From JABDMH01 sp964428345 (lineage in GTDB: Bacteria > Bacteroidota > Bacteroidia > Chitinophagales > Saprospiraceae), in the NCBI GenBank assembly GCA_964428345.1, contig CAYRYD010000008.1, positions 62,001-126,000 of the forward strand: 64,000 bases of DNA, read 5' to 3'. The notes below the pieces were generated by a model. It did no database searches. It saw only the letters and a list, made by a program, of their open reading frames with translations, and was not told where the DNA came from. The translations under genes and the position numbers were made by a program. Numbering within the stretch: position 1 is the first letter of the stretch; each line of letters opens with the position of its first letter. Shown piece after piece: positions 9,156 through 18,382 of the stretch.

Positions 9156-9798
9156 GGATATTTTTGGCAATGATTGGGGAGATGAGGGTTGGTGAATGTC
9201 CGTCGATCCGGATTCGCATTGACCCGTCGTATTCAAATTTTTCGAGAACCTCCAGTTGAGTTCCGATTTCAATATTCATTTCTCCGAGGTAACGCAAAAA
9301 CTGGGAATCATGAATAGCCACACCCACCACTTCTACCCGGTCAGCGATGTTCAGGCTGACCAGAGGGGTTTGAGCTCGAATCGTAAACCTGCCAGCCCGG
9401 TCAGGGATAGGATCACCGTGAGGATCAAAACGGGGAAAGTTTAGGTATTCTTCCAACCGGTTGACCAACTCATCTGATTGAATGTGTTCCAGTTGTTCGG
9501 CTATATCGTGCACTTCTTCCCACCCAAATGACAGCTTTTCCACCAGAAAACACTCCCAGATCCGATGTCTGCGTACCAGCTGAGTGGCTAGCTTTCCACC
9601 CTCAGTTGTAAGATAGGTGCCCTGATACCGCTGATAATCGACAAACTTTTTTTCATACAACTTCTTAATCATATCGGTCACGGAAGCAGCGGACGTTGAT
9701 AATTCATCTGCCAGATCATTGGTTGAGACAGGAATTCCTTTCTTTTGCGATATCTTATAGATGGCCTTCAGATAGTTTTCTTCAGATGTGGTAAGCAT
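9139..9798 (-). CDS. DtxR/MntR-family metal-dependent transcriptional regulator
   Basis: A 219-residue metal-responsive repressor. It has an N-terminal winged helix (TTSEENYLKAIYKIS, then SAASVTDMIKKLYEK), the dimerisation/metal-binding domain with RRHRIWECFLVEKL, HDIAEQLEHIQSDEL and DPHGDPIPD, and a C-terminal SH3-like/FeoA-type domain. I chose the ATG at 9798. The longer frame starts with a TTG at 9828, upstream of the probable -7 box, so it would not be transcribed. It heads an operon with the metal-binding protein and ABC ATPase, and an inverted repeat of the DtxR-box type lies just upstream, suggesting it represses its own operon when metal is plentiful. Confidence 0.92.
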   Translation of the reverse strand: MLTTSEENYLKAIYKISQKKGIPVSTNDLADELSTSAASVTDMIKKLYEKKFVDYQRYQGTYLTTEGGKLATQLVRRHRIWECFLVEKLSFGWEEVHDIAEQLEHIQSDELVNRLEEYLNFPRFDPHGDPIPDRAGRFTIRAQTPLVSLNIADRVEVVGVAIHDSQFLRYLGEMNIEIGTQLEVLEKFEYDGSMRIRIDGHSPTLISPIIAKNIHVKKL

Positions 9799-9815
9799 AT
9801 CCTTTGAATCAGGCA

Positions 9816-9846
9816 CTAAGATATACAATATTTAGACAAGACTAAA
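9816..9846 (-). promoter_or_regulatory. Promoter of the metal-uptake operon with DtxR-type operator
   Basis: Read on the minus strand, TTTA-N19-TATCTTAG fits the Bacteroidota promoter pattern (TTTG-N19-TAnnTTTG) with the -7 box at 9816-9823. The sequence TTTAGACAAGACTAAA at 9831-9846 is an inverted repeat (TTTAG-N-C-NN-G-N-CTAAA) resembling DtxR/MntR/IdeR boxes, and it overlaps the -33 element. Binding of the regulator encoded downstream would block polymerase. The divergent nitroreductase gene starts 23 bases beyond the operator and could be affected too. Confidence 0.65.
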
Positions 9847-9868
9847 AATTATTTTAAATAATATAAAT

Positions 9869-10465
9869 ATGGATTCATCAGGACGAAAGGAAGGATGGCG
9901 ATATATCCTGCATAATATAGCCGAGCGCCGGTCGGTATTTCCTCCGGCATTTAGCGATGAACCCGTTTCAAGAGAAGAGCTCGAGCTGATGCTGGAAGCT
10001 GCCAACTGGGCTCCGACCCACAAGCTGACCCAACCATGGAGATTTGTGGTGTTGCTGGGACAAGCAAAGCAAAGGCTCGCGGATTTTCTGGTGCAGCATT
10101 ACAAAGACCATACGCCGGAACATCTCCGTTTGGAGAAGAAGATTCAGAAGCTGGGTTTTAATCCTGTAAAATCTAGTGCCATTATTGCCATCTGTATGCT
10201 ACGGGATAAAGCAGAACGGGTACCCGAATGGGAAGAGCTGGCTGCCACCGCCTGTGCTGTGCAAAACCTCTGGCTGGCTGCCACTGCGCTCGGACTTGGG
10301 GGCTATTGGAGTAGCCCCTCTGCAATGGAGGAGCTGGGTGATCTGTTAGGTCTTGAGGATGGTGGAAGATGTCTGGGACTATTCTATCTGGGACATTGCC
10401 GGTTTCCGGATGCGGCTGTCAAGCGATCACCCTGGCAGGATAAGGTCCGTTGGCTGCGGGATTAA
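9869..10465 (+). CDS. Nitroreductase-family flavoprotein (YdjA-like)
   Basis: A 198-residue FMN-dependent nitroreductase-family protein, a cytoplasmic NAD(P)H oxidoreductase of unknown natural substrate. Typical motifs are ERRSV at the N-terminus (FMN phosphate binding), EAANWAPTHKLTQPWRF around residue 47, and ALGLGGYWSSPSAMEELGDLLG near residue 150. The short length and THKLTQPW motif resemble the YdjA subgroup. It is divergent from the metal-regulator operon, with only about 70 bases and the DtxR-type operator between the two start codons. Confidence 0.85.
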   Translation: MDSSGRKEGWRYILHNIAERRSVFPPAFSDEPVSREELELMLEAANWAPTHKLTQPWRFVVLLGQAKQRLADFLVQHYKDHTPEHLRLEKKIQKLGFNPVKSSAIIAICMLRDKAERVPEWEELAATACAVQNLWLAATALGLGGYWSSPSAMEELGDLLGLEDGGRCLGLFYLGHCRFPDAAVKRSPWQDKVRWLRD

Positions 10466-10487
10466 GAAGTTTGAGCGAATGTAAAAA

Positions 10488-10541
10488 TTGGTCAAAAAAT
10501 AAATTAACTGTACTTTTGCCGACCGAATTTCATTTACGGTC
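10488..10541 (+). promoter_or_regulatory. Promoter and leader hairpin of hppA
   Basis: TTGG at 10488-10491, 19 bases, then TACTTTTG at 10511-10518 fits the Bacteroidota promoter consensus. Just after it GACCG (10521-10525) and CGGTC (10537-10541) can pair, giving a small 5' UTR hairpin near the transcript start. The ATG of hppA is about 65 bases after the -7 box. Confidence 0.6.
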
Positions 10542-10583
10542 CCGCGTAGGTACCAATTTTCAAAATGTTTTAATTATTAGTTT

Positions 10584-12797
10584 ATGGGTCAATCTATCAC
10601 TTATGTGATCCCGTTATTGGGTGTCATTGCCTTGTTGTTTACCTTTTGGCGGTCGGCCTGGATTTCAAAGCAGGACCCAGGTACAGAACGGATGAAGCGG
10701 ATTGCTGCCAGTATCTCGGAAGGAGCTATGGCATTCTTGCGCAGCGAATATAGAGTGTTGGGAGTTTTTGTTGCTGTGGTGGCGGTATTGCTTTTTGTCA
10801 GTGGGCAATCGGATAGTGCTTCGCATCCTCTGATCGCCGTGTCCTTTATATTTGGTGCATTTTGTTCGGCGCTGGCGGGTTATATCGGGATGAAAGTGGC
10901 TACCAAGGCCAATGTGCGGACGACCCATGCTGCGAGGACCAGTTTGGGACGAGGACTGGAAGTTGCTTTTGCCGGAGGATCAGTCATGGGCCTTGGAGTG
11001 GTCGGACTGGGGGTACTGGGACTTGGACTTTTATTCCTCTTTTACAACAATATGGAATGGGATATCAACCGGGTGATCAATGTTTTGACCGGATTTTCAT
11101 TTGGCGCTTCTTCTATTGCCCTTTTTGCCCGGGTTGGTGGAGGAATTTATACAAAAGCTGCCGATGTTGGAGCGGATCTGGTTGGTAAAGTGGAGGCCGG
11201 CATTCCGGAAGACCATCCGCTTAATCCGGCTACCATTGCCGACAACGTTGGTGATAACGTAGGGGACGTAGCCGGTATGGGTGCTGACCTTTTTGAATCA
11301 TATGTGGGTTCAATCATTGGAACCATGATTCTCGGTGCTGCATTTATTGCTATTAGTGACGATGGGTCGACGGCTGCCTTGGTTCAGGGACAAAATTGGG
11401 CTGATGGTTTTAATGGTTTGTCTGCCGTGCTCCTCCCTTTGGTTCTGGCCGGTTTCGGAATTCTGACATCAATTCTGGGGACTTTCTTCGTGCGTGTGAC
11501 CGAAGGTGGAAATCCTCAGAAGGCACTTAACACTGGTGAGTTTCTTTCATCCGGCCTGATGCTGATTGCTACTTTTTTTATAGTGCAGTGGATGTTACCT
11601 GAATCCTGGGTTTTTGCCGGCAAGGAAGTGTCCCGTATGGGTGTTTTCTGGGCGGTTATCCTGGGGTTGGTAGCCGGACTGGGTATTGGTCTGGTAACCG
11701 AGTATTATACCGGTACTGGCACCAAACCCGTAAAATCGATTGTTCGGCAGTCATTGACCGGAGCCGCAACCAACATCATTGCCGGACTGGGAGTAGGGAT
11801 GCAGTCTACCGCTATCCCGATCATCATCCTGGCGATCGCCATCATTGGTTCATACAGTTTTGCTGGTCTCTATGGCATCGCCATTGCTGCAGTGGGTATG
11901 CTGTCGAATACCGGAATTCAATTGGCAGTTGATGCCTATGGACCGATATCCGATAATGCCGGGGGGATTGCCGAAATGAGTGATCTTCCGAAGGAAGTGC
12001 GAAAAAGAACCGATAAGCTGGATGCGGTGGGTAATACCACGGCAGCGATCGGTAAGGGATTTGCCATTGGGAGCGCTGCCCTCACTGCCCTCGCATTGTT
12101 TGCCGCTTATATGACCATCACCGGAATTCCGGCAATCGATATTTCGAAACCAATTGTTCTGGCCGGCTTGTTCATCGGAGGCATGCTTCCATTCCTGTTC
12201 TCTTCTTTGGCCATGAATGCTGTAGGAAGAGCAGCCATGGATATGATCGAAGAAGTGCGCAGGCAATTTAGGAACATACCAGAACTAAGCGAGGCCCTTA
12301 AGGTGATGACCCGCAATGAAGGGAAGGACTTTAAAGAGTGGCCGAGAAATGATCAGATGACGTTTGAAGGTGCCGATGGGAAGGCAGAATATGGGAAATG
12401 TGTGGCGATTTCTACCAAAGCTTCGATCCGGGAGATGATTTTACCCGGGATGCTGGCAGTGTTGACACCGGTAATCATTGGATTTGGGCCCCGGCTTTTC
12501 GGTAGCGAAATGGGGCCAGAAATGTTGGGAGGCCTGTTGGCAGGGGTGACTGTCTGCGGAGTATTAATGGCCATTTTTCAATCCAACGCCGGCGGTGCCT
12601 GGGACAATGCCAAAAAAATGTTTGAAGAAGGAGTGGAAATTAACGGCCAGCGATATGAGAAAGGATCCGATGCCCATAAAGCTACGGTTGTTGGAGATAC
12701 CGTGGGTGATCCCTTTAAAGATACTTCCGGACCCTCCCTCAATATCTTACTGAAACTGATGTCGGTCGTTAGTTTGGTGATTGCTCCATTCCTGTAG
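10584..12797 (+). CDS. hppA: K+-dependent membrane-bound pyrophosphatase (H+ or Na+ pump)
   Basis: A 737-residue integral membrane pyrophosphatase with many membrane helices. It couples pyrophosphate hydrolysis to H+ or Na+ transport. The substrate-binding signatures are present: DVGADLVGKVEAGIPEDHP, then NPATIADNVGDNVGDVAGMG, and near the C-terminus NAGGAWDNAKK and KATVVGDTVGDPFKDTSGP. In the segment GNTTAAIGKGFAIGSA the residue after NTT is Ala, where K+-independent enzymes have Lys, so this should be a K+-dependent enzyme, and the segment is close to that of the Thermotoga maritima Na+ pump as I remember it. Whether it moves Na+, H+ or both cannot be decided here. An intrinsic terminator follows. 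Confidence 0.95.
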   Translation: MGQSITYVIPLLGVIALLFTFWRSAWISKQDPGTERMKRIAASISEGAMAFLRSEYRVLGVFVAVVAVLLFVSGQSDSASHPLIAVSFIFGAFCSALAGYIGMKVATKANVRTTHAARTSLGRGLEVAFAGGSVMGLGVVGLGVLGLGLLFLFYNNMEWDINRVINVLTGFSFGASSIALFARVGGGIYTKAADVGADLVGKVEAGIPEDHPLNPATIADNVGDNVGDVAGMGADLFESYVGSIIGTMILGAAFIAISDDGSTAALVQGQNWADGFNGLSAVLLPLVLAGFGILTSILGTFFVRVTEGGNPQKALNTGEFLSSGLMLIATFFIVQWMLPESWVFAGKEVSRMGVFWAVILGLVAGLGIGLVTEYYTGTGTKPVKSIVRQSLTGAATNIIAGLGVGMQSTAIPIIILAIAIIGSYSFAGLYGIAIAAVGMLSNTGIQLAVDAYGPISDNAGGIAEMSDLPKEVRKRTDKLDAVGNTTAAIGKGFAIGSAALTALALFAAYMTITGIPAIDISKPIVLAGLFIGGMLPFLFSSLAMNAVGRAAMDMIEEVRRQFRNIPELSEALKVMTRNEGKDFKEWPRNDQMTFEGADGKAEYGKCVAISTKASIREMILPGMLAVLTPVIIGFGPRLFGSEMGPEMLGGLLAGVTVCGVLMAIFQSNAGGAWDNAKKMFEEGVEINGQRYEKGSDAHKATVVGDTVGDPFKDTSGPSLNILLKLMSVVSLVIAPFL

Positions 12798-12821
12798 TAA
12801 TTTAGGAGACTCTCAAGATGT

Positions 12822-12855
12822 AAATGCCCGGTTTATGAAACTGGGCATTTTTTTT
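12822..12855 (+). terminator. Intrinsic terminator after hppA
   Basis: AAATGCCCGGTTT pairs with AAACTGGGCATTT around an ATGA loop, with one mismatch, and runs into eight Ts. It lies 25 bases after the hppA stop. Confidence 0.85.
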
Positions 12856-12993
12856 GTCATTGGATATTCCGATCCTCCGGTTGAGCGTTACTATTTAGTT
12901 AAAAAGAACCGTAACTTACCTGCTTGAAAAACTTTTTCAGGCGAAAACGAGTATATTTAATTACATTTTACCTTATAGAACAACCAAAAACAA

Positions 12994-15093
12994 ATGGGAA
13001 GTATGGTGCTGAGAAGTTCATTGATTCTGGTGATAGCGCTCATCGGCCTGTTTCTGAAGTCTCACCCGGTAAGTGAGTCCGATCAGTCTAAAAAGGAATT
13101 TTTTACCCTGCAGGCCGTGATTAAATTCATGGACCGGGTTCACTACGAGCCTAAATCGCTGGATAATCAGCTTTCCCATCAGATCTATCAGTCGTACATC
13201 AAGTCACTTGATCCGGCAAAAAGATTTCTTACTCAAAAAGACATCGATCAACTGCAGGTATATGAAAATCAGCTTGACGAGCAGATTTCCAACGGAACAT
13301 TTGAGTTTTTTGATCTGACAGAACAACTGATCAACGACGGCATCGCCAGTGCAGAATCATTTTACCTCAAATATATTGACACCGATCTGAACATCCATGA
13401 CCACAAGGATTCGCTTGTTGTGAATGCTGACGACCGCGGCTTTGCTGTTGACGACCAGGAGCTGGAGGATTACTGGAAGAAGCTACTCCAGTATGAAACT
13501 ATTGTGAAAGTGCATGGGCTAAGGATTGCCGAATCAGCCGGTGAGGAAACCAAGACCGAGTCAGAACTGGTCAGTGAAGCCAGGGAGACGATCAAGGATA
13601 ATTTTACGGATTGGTTTAAAAGACTTAAAAGCCTCAGACGATCAGATCGTTTTGAAGATTATCTCAATGCGATCACCAGCGCCTATGATCCACACTCAAA
13701 TTACTTCAGTCCGAGGGAAAAGGAAAATTTTGACCTCAATATGAATAACAGCTACGAGGGCATCGGTGCCAGGCTGATGCCGGAGGGCGAATTGACCAAG
13801 GTCACCGAAGTAATTCCCGGCGGTCCTGCCTGGAAACAGAAGGAACTCGAAGCGAATGATTTTATCATCAAAGTCGCTCAGGAAGGTGAAGAAGCGAAGG
13901 ATGTGCGGGGATGGAGACAGGATGATGTAATCGGACTGATCAGGGGTAAAAAAGGGACCAAAGTGATTTTGACCGTCAGGAAAACGGATGGTACCGAAGT
14001 GGAAATCGGCATCGTGCGGGATCAGGTTGTGTTAGAGGAAGGCAGGGCAAAATCTTTATTGATCCGCACGGAAGCTGAAGGAGCGGAAGTGGGTTATATC
14101 CGGTTACCAAAGTTTTACTTTGAAGCCGATGGAAAGCCTGGATGTGCTGCCGATGTAGCTACCGAAATCGACAAGTTGGTGAACGAAGGTGCTAAAGGCA
14201 TTATCCTGGACCTGAGAAATAACGGTGGAGGATCGTTATCGGAAGTAGTCAATATGAGTGGGCTTTTTCTGGATAAGGGACCGATCGTCCAGGTTAAGTC
14301 CAGGGAAAGAAAACCCTATGTCCTGGAGGACGAAGATCCATCAGTACAATATCAGGGCCCTCTGATCATTATGGTCAATCATTTCAGTGCCAGCGCCTCC
14401 GAAATCATTGCGGCAGCTTTGCAGGATTACAACCGGGCTATCATCGTCGGTAGTTCTTCAACCTTTGGTAAGGGCACCGTTCAGCGGTTTCATGAATTGG
14501 ACCGGTTTATTGTCGGTAATAATGACCTGAAACCATTAGGTGAGGTTAAGATTACTACTCAAAAATTTTATCGCGTCAATGGCGGGTCAACGCAGCTGAA
14601 AGGAGTAATCCCGGATGTCATTTTACCCTCCCCCTACAATTACATCAAGGCAGGAGAAAAGGAGCTGGAGACTCCGTTAGCCTGGAGTGAGATCGAACCG
14701 GTCGATCATAGTCAGCACGTTATGGTGTTGCCAGACCGGGAACTGCTGGCCAAAGCCAGTCGGGAACGGATTGCCAATAGTCCGAAATTTCAACTGATCG
14801 AAGAAAGAGCCAGGTTGTTGAAAGAACAAAGTGATGAACATTTGGCTTATTCGCTTAGCCTGGAAGGCTATCAGGCGGAATACTTACGCAGGGAGTCCCA
14901 AAGCGAAAAATTTAAAGAAATGTATAAAACCGATAAACCCCTTCTCGTTCGTAATCTGGATTCAGAGATTAGTCACATTAAGGAAGACGACTCCCGATCG
15001 GCGAATAACCAGGACTTTATGAATGGTGTTAAGGAGGATATTTACATCGGTGAAGTGCTCAATATCATGAAGGATATGCTTAATCAGCAGTAA
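12994..15093 (+). CDS. prc: Carboxy-terminal (tail-specific) protease, S41 family
   Basis: A 699-residue periplasmic protease of the Prc/Tsp type, which degrades or trims proteins from their C-termini. A signal or anchor helix is at about residues 5-22. An N-terminal helical Prc domain is followed by a PDZ domain around residues 250-340 (YEGIGARLM, then NDFIIKVAQEGEEA). The catalytic Ser-Lys dyad is Ser467 in FSASASE and Lys493 in FGKGTVQ, aligned to E. coli Prc Ser430/Lys455. The C-terminal DUF3340-like tail (about residues 560-690) is present, so the protein is full length. It stands alone between two terminators. Confidence 0.93.
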   Translation: MGSMVLRSSLILVIALIGLFLKSHPVSESDQSKKEFFTLQAVIKFMDRVHYEPKSLDNQLSHQIYQSYIKSLDPAKRFLTQKDIDQLQVYENQLDEQISNGTFEFFDLTEQLINDGIASAESFYLKYIDTDLNIHDHKDSLVVNADDRGFAVDDQELEDYWKKLLQYETIVKVHGLRIAESAGEETKTESELVSEARETIKDNFTDWFKRLKSLRRSDRFEDYLNAITSAYDPHSNYFSPREKENFDLNMNNSYEGIGARLMPEGELTKVTEVIPGGPAWKQKELEANDFIIKVAQEGEEAKDVRGWRQDDVIGLIRGKKGTKVILTVRKTDGTEVEIGIVRDQVVLEEGRAKSLLIRTEAEGAEVGYIRLPKFYFEADGKPGCAADVATEIDKLVNEGAKGIILDLRNNGGGSLSEVVNMSGLFLDKGPIVQVKSRERKPYVLEDEDPSVQYQGPLIIMVNHFSASASEIIAAALQDYNRAIIVGSSSTFGKGTVQRFHELDRFIVGNNDLKPLGEVKITTQKFYRVNGGSTQLKGVIPDVILPSPYNYIKAGEKELETPLAWSEIEPVDHSQHVMVLPDRELLAKASRERIANSPKFQLIEERARLLKEQSDEHLAYSLSLEGYQAEYLRRESQSEKFKEMYKTDKPLLVRNLDSEISHIKEDDSRSANNQDFMNGVKEDIYIGEVLNIMKDMLNQQ

Positions 15094-15128
15094 TTTGGTC
15101 TGATATTAGCTTTTGTGTTAAAAAATCC

Positions 15129-15160
15129 AGCCCATGATATTGATTGTCGTGGGCTTTTTT
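15129..15160 (+). terminator. Intrinsic terminator after prc
   Basis: AGCCCA-TGA pairs with TCG-TGGGCT around a nine-base loop and is followed by TTTTTT. It separates prc from the histidine kinase gene, whose ATG is 27 bases on. Confidence 0.8.
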
Positions 15161-15187
15161 ATAAGTGTCAAAGTCTTTTAAGGGATC

Positions 15188-18100
15188 ATGAACCTCCGGG
15201 TCATCATTTTCTTTCTATCAGTAGTAATGATCTCGGCAATTTACGGTCAGAGTGACTTGGGGGTTATTACCCAAATTTCACTGGAACAAGGACTTTCTGA
15301 CCGGACGATAAAAGACATAGCCAAGGATCGCTATGGTTACATCTGGATCGCAACCCGTAACGGGCTCAATCGTTACGACGGACTTCAGATCGTCAACTAC
15401 GACAATCATCCCCGAAGTCAGACCCGGATCAGCTTTAAAGATATCAGTAAAATTCTCTGCCGGAAAGACGGCTCCGTTGTAATTCAGTACGAGAATAACC
15501 GACGATCCCTGGATGTATTGGGTTCTGCCTCTACCCAGGCTCAAAAACTCTTTCTCAACCGCGAAAACGGAGTGCTCGGTCAGGTAGAAAAATTATTGCT
15601 GGAGAAAAACTCTGGAGAACTCTACGCATTGGTAACCAAAGACTCTTCCCTGATTGTTCAGCGAATGAACAAAACCCACAGGTTTGACAGCATTTTCACC
15701 CTAAAAGGATATATAGCACGGCCATCTTCATTATACAATTTTCTGGTGACCGAAAGGGGAATGGTCTGGTTGAGCGACAATCAGACCGGTCTCATTCTCA
15801 GCGATACCTTTGGGACCATTCATTCAACTTTCAGTTATGATTCGCTGAGTCTGACTGAGGAAGCTGGTCTGGCAAATATCTTTTATCAGGATCGTCTGGG
15901 CAGGGTCTGGCTCGGTTTTGAGAATGCCCCCGGTTTATGGGAGTTTAATGAAGCGGCGGGTTATTTCACCCCATTTCAGCTGGAGTCTGAACCCGGAATG
16001 TATCACAAATTATGGGAAGATGGCCTGGGTAACGTAATGATTGCCACCGACAGCGCCAGGCTGATTACTGAACTTTATATCGTATCTGCCGATGATGCAG
16101 TCAATACTTTCGATCAATTGCTGAATCAGGAGCAGATAATCAATGTGATATTCAGTGATGATTTCGAAAGATTACTCTTTGTTGGAACCACCAGTGGGGT
16201 GAAGAAGATCACCCTGACCAAAAAGCGGGTCAGGAGACTTTTGACAGCAAACAGTGGTGGCGGTGCGACCCATCATCAGGGTGAGAGCATCAGGGGGATG
16301 ATAGAGCTTCCGGACAGCTCGGTGGTGATTGCCGGTGGGGCTGATCGTTGGTACCGGTTTAATGCCCGCCGTGATTCCATTTCATTGATTGATTTTGAGC
16401 TTCCGCGCGACCGGGAGGTGTCCTATTGCGATTGCAGCAGGCAGTTGGTATATGACGGGGAAGGCGGTCTTTGGGGTACCCGATTCAGCAGTGATTTCCG
16501 GGCTGAATTGATCAGGATGGATATTGCAGATTCGAGCTTTAATTCCTATTATTTTCCCCTGAAGATCCAAAGTCTTATCCTTGGTCAGGATGCCATGATC
16601 TGGTTGGTATCCGGTGAATTGGATGACGAAAACAGGCTTAGCAGTTTCGATCGCCACAAGAAGGTGTTCAGGCATTATTTCTTGCCGGATGGCACCAATC
16701 CTTTGAGGGATTTCCGGGCCACTTATCTCTTCGAAAGCGCAGATCAGACAAAATGGATTGGTACTACAACCGGGCTAATCAGAATATCGAATGAGGGAGA
16801 GATGAAAGTATTTCAGTTTTCTGACAACTATCATGGCATCAGTAGTAATGTGATCCACGCGATTGCGGAAGACAGCCAGCATCGAATCTGGATCGGAACC
16901 GATGGAGGAGTCAACATCTATGACCCGAACAGTACCAATGAAGACGAATTTATTTATTATGATACCCGGGATGGTCTACCCGATAATAACGTCTGCGGCA
17001 TCATTGAAGATGCTAATGGAAATATGTGGTTGAGTACCTTCAATGGACTTTCCTATTTTGATCTTTCCCTGAGATCATTCCGAAATTTTGGGGCTGTCGA
17101 CGGGTTTAGCCATGTGGAGTTTAATCCCTATTCCTTTTACAAAGATCACCATGGCAACATCCTGATGGGAGGCATCAATGGCTTGAACTATTTTAATCCC
17201 AATGAGTTACTCGAAAGAAACCTCGATGCTCCGATTTTGTTGTCGGAACTGTCCTATTATGATAAAATTGAAGGGGCTATTGTCGAAAATCTGCACAATC
17301 TCCAGGAGATCAAGGAAGTAGTATTACCGGCTTCAAATCGGTATTTTCACTGTGCCTTTGCCCTGGCAGACTATGCCTATCCCCAGTTGAATCAATATCA
17401 ATATAAACTGGAAGGCCTGGATATTGAATGGAATTCCATTGGAACACAAAATGAGATCCGGTTTAATAATTTGCCTGCCGGTAACTATGTTTTGAAGATC
17501 AGGGGGACCGACCGAAATCTCAACGTGAGCAGTAAAGAATTTAGCCTGGCCATTAAAGTCAATCAGTACTTCTATAAGAAAGCGTGGTTTATTGTATTGT
17601 GTATCGTGGTAGTGCTCCTTGCCATTTATCTCTTCCACCACATTCGCTTGCGTCAGGTGATCGAAATGGAGCGCCTGCGTACCAAGATATCCAGTGATTT
17701 GCATGATGACGTGGGAGGTCTGTTGTCCGGATTGGCCATGCAGACTGAATTGCTGGAGTACACAGCAACTGAAAGCGATAAACCTAAGCTCAAGAGAATA
17801 AGTGATATGAGCCGGAATGCCATGGCACAGATGCGGGATGTGATCTGGGCGACCGATGCCCGTAAGGACAGATTTGAAGATCTCGTGGTCCGCATGAAGG
17901 AGTATGCAGCCGAGATCCTGTTTTCCAGGAATATTACCTGCAATTTTCATGTTAAAGGCATTTTGCCGGAGAAAAAATTACCGGTTCAGGTAAGGCAGAA
18001 CCTTTATCTCATATTTAAGGAAGCCATCACCAATGTTGCTAAACATTCCAATGCATCCCGCGCGGATGTCTATTTAATCCGGGAGGGATCGCAGTTTCAA

Positions 18101-18271
18101 ATGATTATCTCCGACGACGGAACAGAAATCTCAGAGAATGGTCATACTTCGTCACTTAATGGGGCAGGTTTGAAGAATATGGAAATGAGAGCGGAGAACA
18201 TAAACGCCACTTTTAGCATTAATAGAGACAAGGGTTTTACCGTTACGGTGCAAATGAAGGCAATGGTATGA
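15188..18271 (+). CDS. Two-component sensor histidine kinase with periplasmic beta-propellers
   Basis: A 1027-residue membrane histidine kinase. A signal peptide (about residues 1-20) leads a long periplasmic sensor made of two-component-regulator propeller repeats, for example GYIWIATRNGLNRYD near residue 55, RIWIGTDGGVNIYDP and GNMWLSTFNGLSYFD. A Y_Y_Y domain lies before the single membrane helix at about 799-821 (AWFIVLCIVVVLLAIYLF). The cytoplasmic part has a HisKA_3 dimerisation helix with the phospho-acceptor His near residue 839 (SSDLHDDVGG) and a HATPase domain (EAITNVAKHSNAS near 945, then GAGLKNMEMRAE). The C-terminus has no HTH, so it is a classical kinase and not a hybrid. Its partner is the LuxR-type regulator 111 bases downstream. 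Confidence 0.93.
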   Translation: MNLRVIIFFLSVVMISAIYGQSDLGVITQISLEQGLSDRTIKDIAKDRYGYIWIATRNGLNRYDGLQIVNYDNHPRSQTRISFKDISKILCRKDGSVVIQYENNRRSLDVLGSASTQAQKLFLNRENGVLGQVEKLLLEKNSGELYALVTKDSSLIVQRMNKTHRFDSIFTLKGYIARPSSLYNFLVTERGMVWLSDNQTGLILSDTFGTIHSTFSYDSLSLTEEAGLANIFYQDRLGRVWLGFENAPGLWEFNEAAGYFTPFQLESEPGMYHKLWEDGLGNVMIATDSARLITELYIVSADDAVNTFDQLLNQEQIINVIFSDDFERLLFVGTTSGVKKITLTKKRVRRLLTANSGGGATHHQGESIRGMIELPDSSVVIAGGADRWYRFNARRDSISLIDFELPRDREVSYCDCSRQLVYDGEGGLWGTRFSSDFRAELIRMDIADSSFNSYYFPLKIQSLILGQDAMIWLVSGELDDENRLSSFDRHKKVFRHYFLPDGTNPLRDFRATYLFESADQTKWIGTTTGLIRISNEGEMKVFQFSDNYHGISSNVIHAIAEDSQHRIWIGTDGGVNIYDPNSTNEDEFIYYDTRDGLPDNNVCGIIEDANGNMWLSTFNGLSYFDLSLRSFRNFGAVDGFSHVEFNPYSFYKDHHGNILMGGINGLNYFNPNELLERNLDAPILLSELSYYDKIEGAIVENLHNLQEIKEVVLPASNRYFHCAFALADYAYPQLNQYQYKLEGLDIEWNSIGTQNEIRFNNLPAGNYVLKIRGTDRNLNVSSKEFSLAIKVNQYFYKKAWFIVLCIVVVLLAIYLFHHIRLRQVIEMERLRTKISSDLHDDVGGLLSGLAMQTELLEYTATESDKPKLKRISDMSRNAMAQMRDVIWATDARKDRFEDLVVRMKEYAAEILFSRNITCNFHVKGILPEKKLPVQVRQNLYLIFKEAITNVAKHSNASRADVYLIREGSQFQMIISDDGTEISENGHTSSLNGAGLKNMEMRAENINATFSINRDKGFTVTVQMKAMV

Positions 18272-18382
18272 TTCAACAGAGGGGTCGAAACGAGGCATTT
18301 TTTTTTAAATTCTCTTACCCTACATTGTTACGGAAGAACATAATTTTTTGTTTAATTCAGGAAATATAAAACATCAGAAGTC

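Noticed and set aside
9156..9272. Longer N-terminus for the TroA-like protein
   Set aside because: The extra 39 residues lie inside the regulator gene and would bury the signal peptide that begins at the ATG at 9155.
9799..9828. Longer N-terminus for the DtxR-type regulator from a TTG
   Set aside because: It would begin upstream of the probable -7 box (9816-9823) and adds residues before the conserved winged-helix start.
17333..17950. 205-codon minus-strand frame opposite the histidine kinase
   Set aside because: Covers the Y_Y_Y, membrane and HisKA_3 coding region of the kinase; no independent signal.
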